A stretch of DNA of 64,000 nt, taken from contig CAWGIX010000008.1 of the NCBI GenBank assembly GCA_963822705.1, positions 1 to 64,000 on the forward strand. Reading direction: 5' to 3'. The notes below the pieces were generated by a model that saw only the letters and a program-made list of their open reading frames with translations, made no database searches and was not told where the DNA came from. Source of the DNA: CAVRQM01 sp963822705 (GTDB lineage: Bacteria > Pseudomonadota > Alphaproteobacteria > Acetobacterales > Acetobacteraceae). Numbering within the stretch: position 1 is the stretch's first letter; each line of letters begins with the position of its first letter. Below are positions 1 to 9,583 of the stretch, piece by piece. The translations under genes were made by a program, and so were the position numbers.

Positions 1-555
1 AACATCCCGATGCTGACCATCAATTTGCTGCAGGCGCTGCCAAAGACGCCATTGTGGGATCGCCTCAAGCGCGAGGGTCGGCTGCTCGACGACGATGCGC
101 GTGAGAGCAATGTCGTGTTCCTGCGCCCGCACGACGAGGTCGTTGGCATGTGGCGGCGCGCGATCGCCTACGCGAACGATCCGGAGCGACTGTTCGCGCG
201 TTTCCGCTATCAGGTCGAGGCGACTTATGTGAACCGCCTCGTCACGCCGGCGAAAGGCAAGCTCACCTGGTCGAACCTGCGCGGCGGCGCCGTGCTGGCG
301 TGGCGCGTGCTGCTCCATGTCTGCCTGCTGTCGGATTTCCGCAAGCCGTTCTGGCACGCCGCCAAACACGCGCTGCGTCACGGCCAGATCGACGGCATGT
401 TCGGGACGGCGTTCATAGGCTATCACCTGATCCAGTTCACGCGCGAGGCGCTGCGGGGCGATCAAAATGCGTCCTACTACTCGGCGAAGAAGCGTACCGA
501 GCCGATGGCGGCAGCAAAGCCGCCGGGGACCCCGAATGAACAGGTCGCGGCGTAG
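1..555 (+). CDS. B12-binding radical SAM protein, C-terminal part (DUF4070)
   Basis: The reading frame is open at the window edge, so this is the last 184 codons of a longer gene. The segment matches the DUF4070 tail that follows the cobalamin-binding and radical-SAM domains in proteins such as the hopanoid C-2 methylase HpnP and its paralogues. Recognisable stretches are QALPKTPLWDRL near the start, NVVFLRP, and the run TPAKGKLTWSNLR followed by DFRKPFWHAAKHALR. The B12 and CxxxCxxC parts lie upstream of the window, so the substrate cannot be decided; hopanoid methylation is only one possibility. The last 20 residues are a divergent Ala/Pro-rich tail. It converges with the phoD-like gene, 20 bp away. 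Confidence 0.7.
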   Translation, partial: NIPMLTINLLQALPKTPLWDRLKREGRLLDDDARESNVVFLRPHDEVVGMWRRAIAYANDPERLFARFRYQVEATYVNRLVTPAKGKLTWSNLRGGAVLAWRVLLHVCLLSDFRKPFWHAAKHALRHGQIDGMFGTAFIGYHLIQFTREALRGDQNASYYSAKKRTEPMAAAKPPGTPNEQVAA

Positions 556-575
556 CGGTTTATCCGGTGCAGCGT

Positions 576-2173
576 TTACAACCGCAGCATGGTCAGGCGC
601 GGCCTCTGAGCTGGCACGGGATCGAGCGTGATCGACCATAATGTGCGATCCGCGACGTCCTTGAGCGTGACGGTCAGCATCTCGGTCGCGCCATCGATCG
701 CCACATGGCCGAAGAACTGCAGCCCGATAGCAGGGCGCGAGATTGTCGCCTTGCTCCTGCGCTCGGCGCCTGATGGAACACGACCTGCGGGCCGAAGGTC
801 CGATCCAGGTCTTGCTGCGTCCAGGTTCCGGCATGGAGCGGGCCCGACACGAATTCCCAGAACGGTTCGAAGTCCTGGAACACGGCGCGGTTCGGGTCGT
901 AATAATGCGCGGCGGTGTAATGCAGGTCCGCGGTAACCCAGATCGTGTTGCGAATGCCGGCGTGCTTGATGAACGACAGCAGCCCCGCGATCTCAATGCC
1001 GCGGCCACGCGGACCATCGGCTTTCTCGATCCCGCCGGAATTGATCACGTAGCCGATCGGGGAGTCGATGGCGATAATCTTCCAGGTCGCCTGCGAGCCG
1101 GCGAGCTCACGCTTGAGCCAGGCGATCTGTTCGGGTCCGAGCAGATAATCATCGGGCTTGAAGAGTGCGATCGGGATGCGTTCCGTCACGGCCGCGATAG
1201 CTGCGCATGTCGAGCATGAATACGTCGAGCAAAGGGCCATGCTGCGATCTTGCGATAGACCCGGCCCGGTTCGGCCATGGTCTCGCGCACCGGCAGGTAC
1301 TCATGAAACGCGCGCCGTGCGCGGGCGGCGAACACAAGCATGTTCTTTTCGCCGATCGGCTCGTACGGCAGGTCCTCGCCGGGCCACCACGTCTCCGCTA
1401 CTTCGTGGTTGTCCCAAAGCGCGAATGTGGGCACCGCCGCGTTGAAGGCGCGCAGGTTGTCGTCGAGCAAGATTGTATTTGTAGTTGCCGCGATAGTCGG
1501 CGAGCGTCTCGGCCTTTTTCGATTTTTCCGCGGTGACGATGCTGCGCCAGACGCCGCCGTCGGGCAGTCTCAATTCCGCGGGGATCGGGCAGTCGGCATA
1601 GATATTGTCGCCGCAGTGGATGAAAAAATCCGGCCGGTTGCGCAGCATGGTGGCATAGGTGCGCATGCCGCCGCGTGCTTTGTCGATGCCCCAGCCTTGG
1701 CCCATCGTGTCGCCGGACCACAGAAGCGAGACCGGACGGCGTTCGTTCGACGGTGTCCGGAAGTGCCCGATCTGCGGCTTCGCCGAACACCGCCGAGGAC
1801 AAATCCTGGAAGCTGATGCGGTAGAAAATCTCCTGACCGGGCGGCAGGTTTTCCAGCAGCACCTTCGCGGTAAAATCGCGATTCCGGGAGCGCGTCGACA
1901 TAGACCGCGCTCTTGATGTCGCGAAAGCTGTCGGTGGTTGCGACCTCGACAAGCATCCGCGACGGGCGGTCGGCGCGCGCCCAGACGACGCCGGACTCCG
2001 CGCGACACATCGCCCGACTGGATGCCGTGCGTGATTTGCGCCCGGTCGGGCGCGAAGCTAACGGAGGGCCGCGCGAGACTGCCGATCGCGGTCACCGCCG
2101 CCGATGCGGCTGCGCTCTTCAAGAACCGTACGACGCGTGAGCAACGAGCGGCTTCGCATCCTGGCGGTCATCA
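576..2173 (-). pseudogene. PhoD-like alkaline phosphatase, multiply frameshifted
   Basis: Pieces of one PhoD-family metallophosphatase (about 530 codons, the usual length) are spread over all three minus-strand frames. In order they show a twin-arginine leader (TRRTVL followed by an Ala-rich helix), the PhoD N-terminal domain, then the metal-site motifs WSGDTMGQGWG, HCGDNIYAD, FALWDNHEVAE and WVTADLHYTAAHYYDP. The C-terminal frame ends at a TAA at 576-578. PhoD enzymes are Tat-exported, Ca/Fe-dependent phosphodiesterases/monoesterases used for phosphate scavenging. I place the start at the ATG at 2173, ahead of the RR motif. At least six shifts are needed to join the pieces, too many for a working gene as written. 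Because motif residues are intact, read errors are as likely as decay. Confidence 0.75.
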
Positions 2174-2361
2174 GGCCTCCGTCGTCGAGACGCCGCGGAA
2201 GGTGCTCGCTGATTCTGACGAAGGCTCGAATATTATGCGACGGCGGGATGACTTTGTTGTGGCGCTTTCGGCGCTAGTTCCGGGTTCCACGCGGGACGCG
2301 GCGAAATCATGCGCGGCTGCGCACCGCCGCATGCCAAATTCGTTAACGAGTTGCTAACGCG

Positions 2362-3974
2362 CTAGGCGGCCGCGGCCTTTGAGCCGTCATTGGCGGCGGG
2401 GGTTCCGGTGCCCGGTGCCGTCTGATCGATGATGGCGGCGCGGCGCGCGGCGATCGCAAAGCGAAGCTGGTCGAGCGCAAACGAAAACGACATGCGAACT
2501 GTTTCGTTGAACTCCTCGTGCTCGCGACTGGTGAATGATTGCGATAACCAGATTATCGGCATCGATCTGGAGACGGTCGATGACGTCGAGTGTTTGGGCG
2601 GCGTGGGCTTTGCGAATCAGGTCGAGGACGCGTTGCAACAGCCGCAGCCGGCGCGTCCGGCTGTCGCGGAGCAGATAGCTTGCAACGCCGGCGATCGCAG
2701 ATCCGAACACCGGGAAAATCAGCATGCCGTAGAAAATGTCGTCGCCATATTTGTCGAAGAAGCTCTGCTGATTGTCGTTCAAATAATCGAGTGTGCCGGG
2801 GTGCGCCAGGACATCGGCATCCTTGTCGGTCGACGGCGCCTCGATCTTGACTTCACCGCCCATCTGCGACGCGATCGCGAGTTTCGACGTGTAAATCAGT
2901 TTCGCCAGATCGGCGATGCTGGAATGATTGAATGTCTTCCGGGCGACGAGATATTCGGCGAAGCTCAGGCTCTTGAGCTTGGCGCTCGGCATCGGCGGCA
3001 CGCCGCCGAAGGTTCCGGCATCGATATCGATGGAGTTGAAGGCGGGGTTGCGCTTTGACAACCCGTCCGCTTGATCGATGCCGACAAAAGTAGGGGCGCC
3101 GAACTGCGCCGCTGCCGCCACGACTGCGGAAATTGCTTCGCCGGTGGCTGAGCCGGCGACGAAGAGTACATCCACCGTGTTGTTCTTGACCGCGGCGGCA
3201 AGGTTTTGCGGATCGATCGACGATATCCTGCACCTTGTCGAGCGGCACGCCATAATGATTGAGAACGACATGGAGCAGGTCCGCGGTGGCCTCGCTGCCG
3301 GTGACAATGCCGATGCGTTTGCCCGCCAGATCGGCAATTTTGATCTTGGGCTTGCTGCTGTCATCGGACGAGTTGTCGGAATCATCATCGTCGTCGTCGC
3401 TGTCATCCGATTTGGCGGTCTTCGCCGGCTTGGCGCTCTTTGCGGGAGCCGGCGCTGGCGCGGCTGCGGCGGCGGCCGCCTTCTTGCCTTTGCCGCCCTT
3501 CGCGGTGGCCGCGGGTTTGGCAGGCTTGGCGGTGGTCGGGCTCGGCGCAACGGCGGCTGGCGGAGGAGGCGGTGGCGGCGCGGGCAGAATGAATGCCATT
3601 ACGTTCTGACGCAAAATCGCGACCACCGGCCAGTCCGCCGACCTGCCGACAGTCGTCGGCACGATAGCAAGATCGGCCTGGTTCTTGGCCAGTGCCTGCG
3701 CCGAAGCCGCGGCGTTTTCGGTGGGGACATATTCCAACTGCATTCTGTCATGGCTTTGCGCAATGACCTTGCCCAGAACATCCACGAGCTTGGCGTTGGA
3801 ACTGCCGGCTGGGCCGGCCGCGATACGCATTTGTGTGGGCTGTATGGAGTAGTGAACTCCTGCCCAGATGCAGCCTCCAACGGCGGCGGTGCCGAGGATG
3901 GCCACGAGCCAGGTATGCCGCAGAAACATCCTGACGCGGCTTCGCACCAAATGTTCGAGCGATTCAATACTCAT
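2362..3974 (-). CDS. TAXI-family TRAP transporter substrate-binding protein with low-complexity insert, two frameshifts
   Basis: The protein starts MSIESLEHLV and has an N-terminal membrane anchor (about residues 18-45). It then shows the TAXI-type start IAAGPAGSSNAKLVDVLG, NQADLAIVPT and the later IGIVTGSEATADLLH. TAXI proteins are the solute receptors of tripartite TRAP uptake systems, here probably membrane-tethered. Between the two lobes sits an unusual insert, about residues 135-215: a polyproline run, a Lys/Ala/Pro stretch, then an Asp/Ser-rich acidic stretch. A second transmembrane helix (GMLIFPVFGSAIAGVASYLL) and a coiled-coil tail follow. Joining the frames needs one extra base near 3225 and another near 2545. 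No TRAP membrane subunits are adjacent. The start is the first ATG before the anchor. Confidence 0.75.
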
Positions 3975-4372
3975 GGTCAAACCCGATGAGTGGCCCTCTG
4001 CCGTCGGCCGCGCCCGGCCCCCGCCTCCGCTCCTCGTGAAGCGTTGGGCCAGCCAAAGCCTCATGGCGAGAGGCGGACGGTTCGGCAGTCCAGGCGGCAT
4101 GGTTAATCCTAACACGAGCACGGCATTTTGACGCCATAGCCTCACCGTGCGGCCCGCCGCCAAATCGGTGTTTGGTTAACCCCGGTGCCAGGCGGGTTCG
4201 GTGGAGCTTTCCTTCCGGTTGTGACCTGGCATCGACAGAAACCCGGCGAATCCGGCCCATGCCAATGAAGCTCTCTGGCGGCGCCGCAGGCCGCCGGAAC
4301 CTGCCCCCTTGATGCTCGTTTTGGTCCATGGTGATTGTCGGGCGGGATTGTCGTCACCAATGGAGTTTTCCA
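3975..4372. other. 398-bp intergenic region between two divergent genes
   Basis: This stretch separates the TAXI receptor gene (minus) from the pterin dehydratase gene (plus) and must hold both promoters. I see no convincing open frame, tRNA or hairpin with a T-run. The only local features are a C-rich block (about 4010-4030) and two GGTTAA-type words near 4100 and 4173, too little to call an operator. Confidence 0.4.
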
Positions 4373-4663
4373 ATGGCTCAAAAACTCACGGGCGCTGCGC
4401 GCAGCAGCGCGATTGGCCGGCTTAAGGGTTGGAGTGAGGTCAAGGACCGCGACGCGATCACGAAGAAATTCGTCTTTGCCGATTTCAACGAAGCCTTTGG
4501 TTTCATGACGCGCGCGGCGCTGATCGCGGAAAAATTCGACCATCACCCGGAATGGTTCAACGTCTACAAGACCGTAGAGGTCACGCTCTCGACCCATGAT
4601 GCCGGCGGCCTGACCGAACTCGACGTCAAGTTGGCCGAGGCTATGGACAAGGTCGCGGACTGA
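4373..4663 (+). CDS. phhB: Pterin-4a-carbinolamine dehydratase (4a-hydroxytetrahydrobiopterin dehydratase)
   Basis: A 96-residue protein, the normal length for this family. It carries the signature FDHHPEWFNVYKTVEV with the paired histidines that bind the pterin, and the C-terminal GGLTELDVKLAEAMD. The enzyme dehydrates 4a-hydroxytetrahydropterin formed by aromatic amino acid hydroxylases, recycling the cofactor in the cytoplasm. The upstream in-frame codons from 4328 are not typical, so I choose ATG 4373, which gives the standard N-terminus MAQKLTG. It stands alone. No phenylalanine hydroxylase gene is in the window, so its role may be in molybdopterin or another pterin context. Confidence 0.88.
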   Translation: MAQKLTGAARSSAIGRLKGWSEVKDRDAITKKFVFADFNEAFGFMTRAALIAEKFDHHPEWFNVYKTVEVTLSTHDAGGLTELDVKLAEAMDKVAD

Positions 4664-4858
4664 GGCCGGTCTCCTGCAAGTTCCGGCGGATGCCCCAAGC
4701 TCCGGCATCCAGTTCCTGCGCAAGATTTGCCGTTGCCTTGCGGATGCCGCCTTTCGACGCCATCTTTTTTGACGTTCCGGCGCGAGGGATTCGAAAGTTC
4801 CATGTGGTTTGGAGTGCAAGCGGCTTCATGGCCGGACATTGCGGCTTTGACCCGCCGC

Positions 4859-5181
4859 ATGGCTGAGAATGAGCGCGAGCTGCAGCGCAACTTCTGGCGG
4901 AAACTCAAAGGACTGGCCGCAAGCCTACCGTTCGCCGAAGATCTCCTTGCCGCCTATTACTGCGCGTTCGACCGGCAAACTCCCGTGCACGTGAAAGCGG
5001 TGCTGTTCGGCGCCATCGCCTATTTCATTTGCCGATGGATTTGATTCCCGATTATATCCCGGTGATCGGATATCTGGACGACGCTGCGGTGCTGGCGGGA
5101 GCCATCAAGGTGGTGAACTCGCATATCAAGCCGGAGCATCGTGAGGCGGCGCGGCGCACGCTCGAGCGGATGCGCGATTAG
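4859..5181 (+). CDS. YkvA family protein (DUF1232), one frameshift
   Basis: The first part reads FWRKLKGLAASLPFAEDLLAA, followed by YYCAFDRQTPVHVKA and GAIAYF. After one missing T near 5030 the frame resumes as PMDLIPDYIPVIGYLDDAAV, the hallmark of the DUF1232/YkvA family of small membrane-associated proteins of unknown function. The helix around GAIAYFILPMDLIPDY is probably the membrane segment. I choose ATG 4859 because homologues start shortly before the FWRKL motif; ATG 4802 is an alternative. The protein would be about 107 residues, normal for the family. It is downstream of the pterin dehydratase on the same strand, with no evident link. Confidence 0.75.
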
Positions 5182-5219
5182 GACGATCGGTAGTCCGCTC
5201 CGATCGTGGTCCGGTGTGA

Positions 5220-6193
5220 TTATGGCCGCAGCAGAATTTTTCCCATCACCTTGCGGTCGCTGATGGCTTGCAGTGCTGCGGCGATTTCGGTCAACGGATA
5301 GACCGCGTGCACATGCGGTTTGAGCTTGCCGTCTGCGCACCACTGGGCGATCTCGGTGAGCAGTGCATGCTGAGCTTGCGGCTCGCGCTTGCCCCACGAG
5401 CCCCAAAACACGCCACGGATGTCGCAGCCTTTCAGCAGCACCAGATTGAGCGGCAGCTTTGGAATTCTCCGGCGGTGAAGCCGACCACAAGATAGCGTCC
5501 CTGCCAGGCAAGCGAACGCACCGCCGGTTCGGCGTAGGGACCGCCGACCGGATCATAAACGACATCGATGCCGTGCTCGCCGCCGAGCCGCTTGAGCACA
5601 TCGCGGAAGTTCTTGTCGGTGTAGTTCACCGTTTCGTCAGCGCCGTGATCGCGAGCAAAGGCGAGCTTCTCGTCGGATGACGCGCAGGCGATGACGCGAG
5701 CGCCCATCATCTTGCCGAGTTCCACCGCGGCGAGCCCGGCGCCGCCCGAGGCGCCAAGCACGAGAAGCAGCTCGCCCCGCTTAAGCTGCGCCCGCTCGCG
5801 CAGCGCATAAAGCGATGTCCCGTAAGTCACGGTAAGGCCTGCGGCGCGATCGAAATCGAGCGACTCCGGTATTCGCACCAATTGTTGCTCCGGGACCGCA
5901 ATGGCTTCGCGCGCCGCACCCCAGCCGACAAAGCCCATCACATGGTCGCCGGGCGCGACCTTCGTTACGCCGGCGCCAATGCTCTCAACGATGCCGGCGA
6001 ATTCCGCCGCCGGTGAGAACGGAAATGGCGGTTTTTGCTGATACTTGCCGGCGATGATCAGCGTGTCGAAGAAATTCAGCGCCGCTGCGGCGACGCGTAC
6101 GACGACCTCGCCAGGTCCGGCTTGCGGTTGCGGGATGTCCTTGATTTCAAGGTCTTCGGCCGTACCGAAATGGGTGCAGAGAACGGCTTTCAT
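5220..6193 (-). CDS. NADPH:quinone oxidoreductase family protein (zinc-independent MDR), one frameshift
   Basis: A medium-chain dehydrogenase/reductase of about 324 residues. The GroES-like domain runs from MKAVLCTHFGTAEDLEI, and the Rossmann domain carries LGASGGAGLAAVELGK and the cofactor loop ACASSDEKLAFARDHGAD. The zinc-ligand cysteines of alcohol dehydrogenases are absent, which fits the quinone oxidoreductase branch that reduces quinones or enoyl ketones with NADPH in the cytoplasm. One base is missing near 5460, in the run between GEF and PKLPLNLVLLKG; the C-terminal frame ends KVMGKILLRP. It lies 41 bp downstream of the ECF sigma gene on the same strand, so the two may be cotranscribed. 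Confidence 0.85.
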
Positions 6194-6234
6194 GCGAAAT
6201 CATCCCAGGCGAAAAAACCACTGTGCCGGAATGA

Positions 6235-6879
6235 CTACCATGCTCCTGTCACGCCCGCATCACCCAGCAGGCGGCGCAGGCGCGAGAACGCCAGCCGCAA
6301 GCGCGACTTCACAGTCCCGACCGGGACCTTCGTTCGTGCCGCGATGCGCGAGTGCGACAGGCCTTCAAAAAACGCGAGCCTCACCATTTTGGATTGCTCC
6401 TGCGGCAAGGCACCGAGCGCCGCCTGGACGTGCTGTTCTATCCGCGCGGCGTCGATATTGGTTTCGTTGTCCGGAGTGGAATCTGGAATGAGCGACAGAT
6501 CGGTCTCAACATAAATGTGCTCGCGGCTGCGGCGGCGAACGTCGATGCGGCGGTTCTGCGCAATACTGAAGACCCAGGTCGCGGCGGCGGACTTGCGGCG
6601 ATCGAACAGGTGCGCCTTGGACCAAATCGTTTCCATGACGTCCTGGGTGACATCGGCAGCGGCAAACGGCGCAAGCCCGAGCCGAACCATTTGGGCGTGC
6701 ACGCGCGGCCGGAAGTGATCGAAGAGCACGGAAAACGCAGCGTCGTCACGCTTGGTGCCGACTGCCGTCAGAAGGTCGTCGAGGTGACGGGGCCGCGGCA
6801 GGATAAATTCATGCCGATGCGGAGCCAGGTCGGTATGGCAATTAGTGGTCACGCCTCGGTACTCTTCGGTACGGATCAT
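6235..6879 (-). CDS. ECF-type RNA polymerase sigma factor
   Basis: 214 codons. Region 2 is FDHFRPRVHAQMVRLG followed by DVTQDVMETIWSKAHLFD and the DNA-melting stretch WVFSIAQNRRIDVRRR. Region 4 is ALGALPQEQSKMVRLAFFEG with the helix-turn-helix AARTKVPVGTVKSRLRLAFS. Group 4 sigma factors direct transcription of envelope or oxidative stress genes and are normally held by an anti-sigma factor. No anti-sigma gene follows here; the next gene on the strand is a quinone oxidoreductase. That raises a redox-stress role, but only as inference. The first 30 residues before RHLDDLL are not typical and the start may be further in. Confidence 0.87.
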   Translation of the reverse strand: MIRTEEYRGVTTNCHTDLAPHRHEFILPRPRHLDDLLTAVGTKRDDAAFSVLFDHFRPRVHAQMVRLGLAPFAAADVTQDVMETIWSKAHLFDRRKSAAATWVFSIAQNRRIDVRRRSREHIYVETDLSLIPDSTPDNETNIDAARIEQHVQAALGALPQEQSKMVRLAFFEGLSHSRIAARTKVPVGTVKSRLRLAFSRLRRLLGDAGVTGAW

Positions 6880-7231
6880 TGTGGAAGTATCGACGGCTCA
6901 ATCGGGCCTTACTGTGTCTCCGATCACATTTTGCCGGCTCCGGATGGCGAAGCGCGGCAGGTAACGATCGTGGCGGGGTGGCCGGCGCCTCACCGTATCC
7001 ACAAGGGGAGGAGAACCAGCCGTGACGTGGGTATTACGTCGCAGAATTTCTCACGAGAGGTCCGCTTCAGCGCAGATATTGACTCAATTTCCCCTCCCTC
7101 CTGTGGGGATGGGTAGGGGTGGGGTTGAGAGACAACGACGGCCGCTGACGCAGGCGCGCAGGTTTCCCGAATTGGATTATGCTTCAAATGTTTGCTATCA
7201 ATTTCCGGGGTGGGAGCGTTCGCGAGGCCTG
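6880..7231. other. 352-bp divergent intergenic region
   Basis: This lies between the sigma-factor gene (minus) and the IalB-family gene (plus). It contains a short dyad GACGT-N7-ACGTC at 7022-7038. At 7083-7129 there is an imperfect C-rich/G-rich inverted repeat (CTCAATTTCCCC pairing with GGGGTGGGGTTGAG) that resembles dispersed hairpin repeats of rhizobial genomes. I see no ORF or RNA gene in it. Confidence 0.4.
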
Positions 7232-7909
7232 ATGCAGATCGAAAGACGAAAGCGGATTGTTCTGCCGCTCGCTTTGGCAATGGCATTTGCCGTGCCGGCA
7301 GCCGCGCAGCAGCCCGCGCCCGAACCCGCCCCTGACGCTTCGGCTTCGCCCGCGCCGGCCAAGAAGCCCGCGCCCAAGCCCAAACCGGTGGCGGCTGCGC
7401 CGGCCAAACCGGCCGCCGCTAAACCCGCAACAACCCCCACAACGCCGCCCGCCGTCGGTGGCATCAAGCCGACGCTATTGGGTCAGTACGCCGACTGGGG
7501 CGCCTATACGGCGTCTCCCGGCGGCAAGAAAACCTGCTTTGCGATCGCCAAGCCGGCGTCCTCTGTCACCAACCCGCCCGGCAGGCCGCGCAACCCGATC
7601 TACATGTTCATCTCGACCCGGCCAGCCGAGAAGGTCAGCAACGAGGTCTCGATCATCATCGGCTACCCGTTCAAGCCTGGCACCGAGGCATCGGTGAATG
7701 TCGGATCGACGGACTACGCGCTTTACACCCAGCAGGATGGCGCCTGGATCAAGAACGCCACCGAAGAGGCGCAGATGGTCGATGCCATGCGGCAGGGTCA
7801 GACCGCGATGGTCAAGGGCACGTCTGCGAAAGGCACACAGTCGACCGACACGTTTTCGCTCAAAGGCCTGTCGCAGGCGCTCGACAGAACCGCGCAGGAC
7901 TGCAAGTAG
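7232..7909 (+). CDS. Invasion-associated locus B (IalB) family periplasmic protein
   Basis: 225 residues. A Sec signal peptide (KRIVLPLALAMAFAVPAAAQ, cleavage near residue 25) is followed by a 45-residue Pro/Ala/Lys linker and then the IalB domain, which shows WGAYTASPGGKKTCFAIAKP and FISTRPAEKVSNEVS. IalB proteins are widespread secreted or outer-membrane-associated proteins of Rhizobiales. In Bartonella one member aids erythrocyte entry, but in free-living bacteria the role is unknown. ATG 7232 directly precedes the charged n-region; the longer frame upstream lacks a signal peptide. The Pro/Ala/Lys linker resembles the one in the TAXI receptor of the same region, which suggests a shared cell-wall-spanning design. 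Confidence 0.85.
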   Translation: MQIERRKRIVLPLALAMAFAVPAAAQQPAPEPAPDASASPAPAKKPAPKPKPVAAAPAKPAAAKPATTPTTPPAVGGIKPTLLGQYADWGAYTASPGGKKTCFAIAKPASSVTNPPGRPRNPIYMFISTRPAEKVSNEVSIIIGYPFKPGTEASVNVGSTDYALYTQQDGAWIKNATEEAQMVDAMRQGQTAMVKGTSAKGTQSTDTFSLKGLSQALDRTAQDCK

Positions 7910-7978
7910 CGACACGCGGCCTCGCCGGTCGCGAAAGCTTATCTATATTCAACGCGTGCGCCGCCCCCTGGATCGACG

Positions 7979-8535
7979 ATGACCGCTTCTATTGCCGGAG
8001 CCTGACACTGCATCAGCGCAGTTCCTCGAAAAGACCGCCGCTCGAGGACATACGTCGCGCCGGCAAAGCCGTCGCTCGTTGGCATGTCGCGCGCCGCGCT
8101 CGCCGCGGCGCTCGGCAGCATCGGCGTGCCCGAGCGGCAGCAGCGCATGCGGGTGCAGCAAATCTGGCATTGGCTCTATGTGCGCGGCGCCACCGACTTC
8201 GCCGAGATGACGACGCTGTCGAAGGAACTCCGCGGTGAGATCGAACGGCAATTCACCCTGGCGCGGCCCGAAGTCGCCGCCGAGCAAATCTCGGTCGATG
8301 GCACGCGAAAATGGCTGCTGCGGCTGCCGGGCGAAACCGACGCCCAGCCGCATGAAGTCGAATGCGTCTACATACCGGAGACCGACCGCGGCACGCTGTG
8401 CGTCTCCAGCCAGGTCGGCTGCACGCTCAATTGCACCTTCTGCCACACCGGCACACAGCGGCTGGTCCGCAACCTGACAGCCGGCGAGATCGCCGGCCAG
8501 GTCGTGCTGGCGCGCGACCGCCTCAACGACTGGCA
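7979..8535 (+). pseudogene. rlmN: 23S rRNA (adenine-2503-C2)-methyltransferase RlmN, 5' part only, truncated
   Basis: The frame from about 8060 reads KPSLVGMSRAALAAALGSIG, then VQQIWHWLYVRGATDFAEM and the radical-SAM cysteines in VSSQVGCTLNCTFCHTGTQ (C-x3-C-x2-C). This is RlmN, which methylates A2503 of 23S rRNA and A37 of some tRNAs. The N-terminal codons from ATG 7979 need one or two frame corrections to join. After LARDRLNDW at about 8533 the similarity stops: the remaining half, including the MMGMGEPL segment and the catalytic distal cysteine, is missing. The DNA then becomes the antisense of an ABC ATPase gene. The gene is therefore cut at a sequence junction, not at a natural end. Confidence 0.85.
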
Positions 8536-8544
8536 GCGCGCGGC

Positions 8545-9583
8545 GTCTTCGGGCGCCGAAGCGGAAAAGCGCCTGGTGTCGCCCGCCCGCAAACTGACAC
8601 GATGATGCGATACCGCGACGACGATGCGAGCACCCAGCTCGATCACCACATGCGCCTGATCGCCCAGCCATTGGTTCGATACCACGCTGCCCGAGAGCGC
8701 GCCGGCTTGGTTCAGCGATACGCGGTGCGGCCGCACGCCCAGCACGATGCGCGTTCCGATGGCCGGCATGGGCGTGCCGGGCAGCGGCAGGCTCCGCTCC
8801 GGCGCGTCGTCCAGCCTGACGCCGCCGTCGGCGACAACGCCCTCCATGGCGTTCATCGGCGGCTCGCCCAAAAATGTTGCAACGAACAGGTTGCTGGGGT
8901 GGTCGCGCAACTCGTCGGGTGCGCCGTATTGCTGCAGCTCGCCGCCTTCCATGACCGCGATCTTGTCCGCCATCGCGTTCGCCTCGGTCTGATCGTGCGT
9001 CACCAGCACCGTGGTCATCCCGCGCCGTTTCAGCGCCGCCTTCACTCGCCCGCGCAGCACCGCGCGCAACTGCGGCTCCAGTTGTCCCATCGGTTCGTCC
9101 AGCAGGTGCAAGTCGGCGTCCCGGGCAAGCGCGCGGGCCAGGGAGGCGCGCTGCTGCTGACCGCCCGAGAGGCTGCTCGGGCGCCGGTCGAGAATGGAGC
9201 CGATCTCCAGCATGTCGGCCATCTGCTGCACCCGCGCGTGCGCATCAGCCTTGCTGACGCCGCGCTCGGCGAGGCCAAAGCCTATGTTCTGCTCCACCGT
9301 CAGCGGCGGATAGAGCGCGTAGCCCTCGAAGGCCATGGCCACGCGACGGCGCGGCGGAGGCAGCTTTTCGATTCGGCGTCCGGCCAGGGTCACATGGCCG
9401 TTCGTCACGTCCTCGAAACCGGCCACCATGCGCAATGTCGATGTCTTGCCGCAGCCGGAGGAACCGAGCAGCGCCACCAGATCGCCGTCCGCTACCGCCA
9501 GCGACAGGTTCTTCACTGCGTGCACCGGCTTGCCATGTCGTCCGGCATAGATCTTGTCGACGTTTTCCAGTTGCAGAACTCAC
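8545..9583 (-). CDS. ABC transporter ATP-binding protein, sugar type (canonical subunit), 3' end truncated
   Basis: MalK/UgpC-like ATPase with Walker A LLGSSGCGKTS, signature LSGGQQQR, Walker B LHLLDEP and switch histidine in LVTHDQTEAN, all canonical. A TOBE-type regulatory domain follows (VLGVRPHRVSL, then VVIELGARIVVAV). The last recognisable motif is APEDAAR near 8545, after which the sequence is antisense rlmN, so roughly the last 20-30 residues are lost. The upstream codons QLENVDKIYAGRHGKP belong to the protein. A GTG at 9583 overlapping the previous stop is the likely start, with one extra base near 9575. It is the final gene of the operon and pairs with the preceding, degenerate ATPase. 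Confidence 0.85.
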
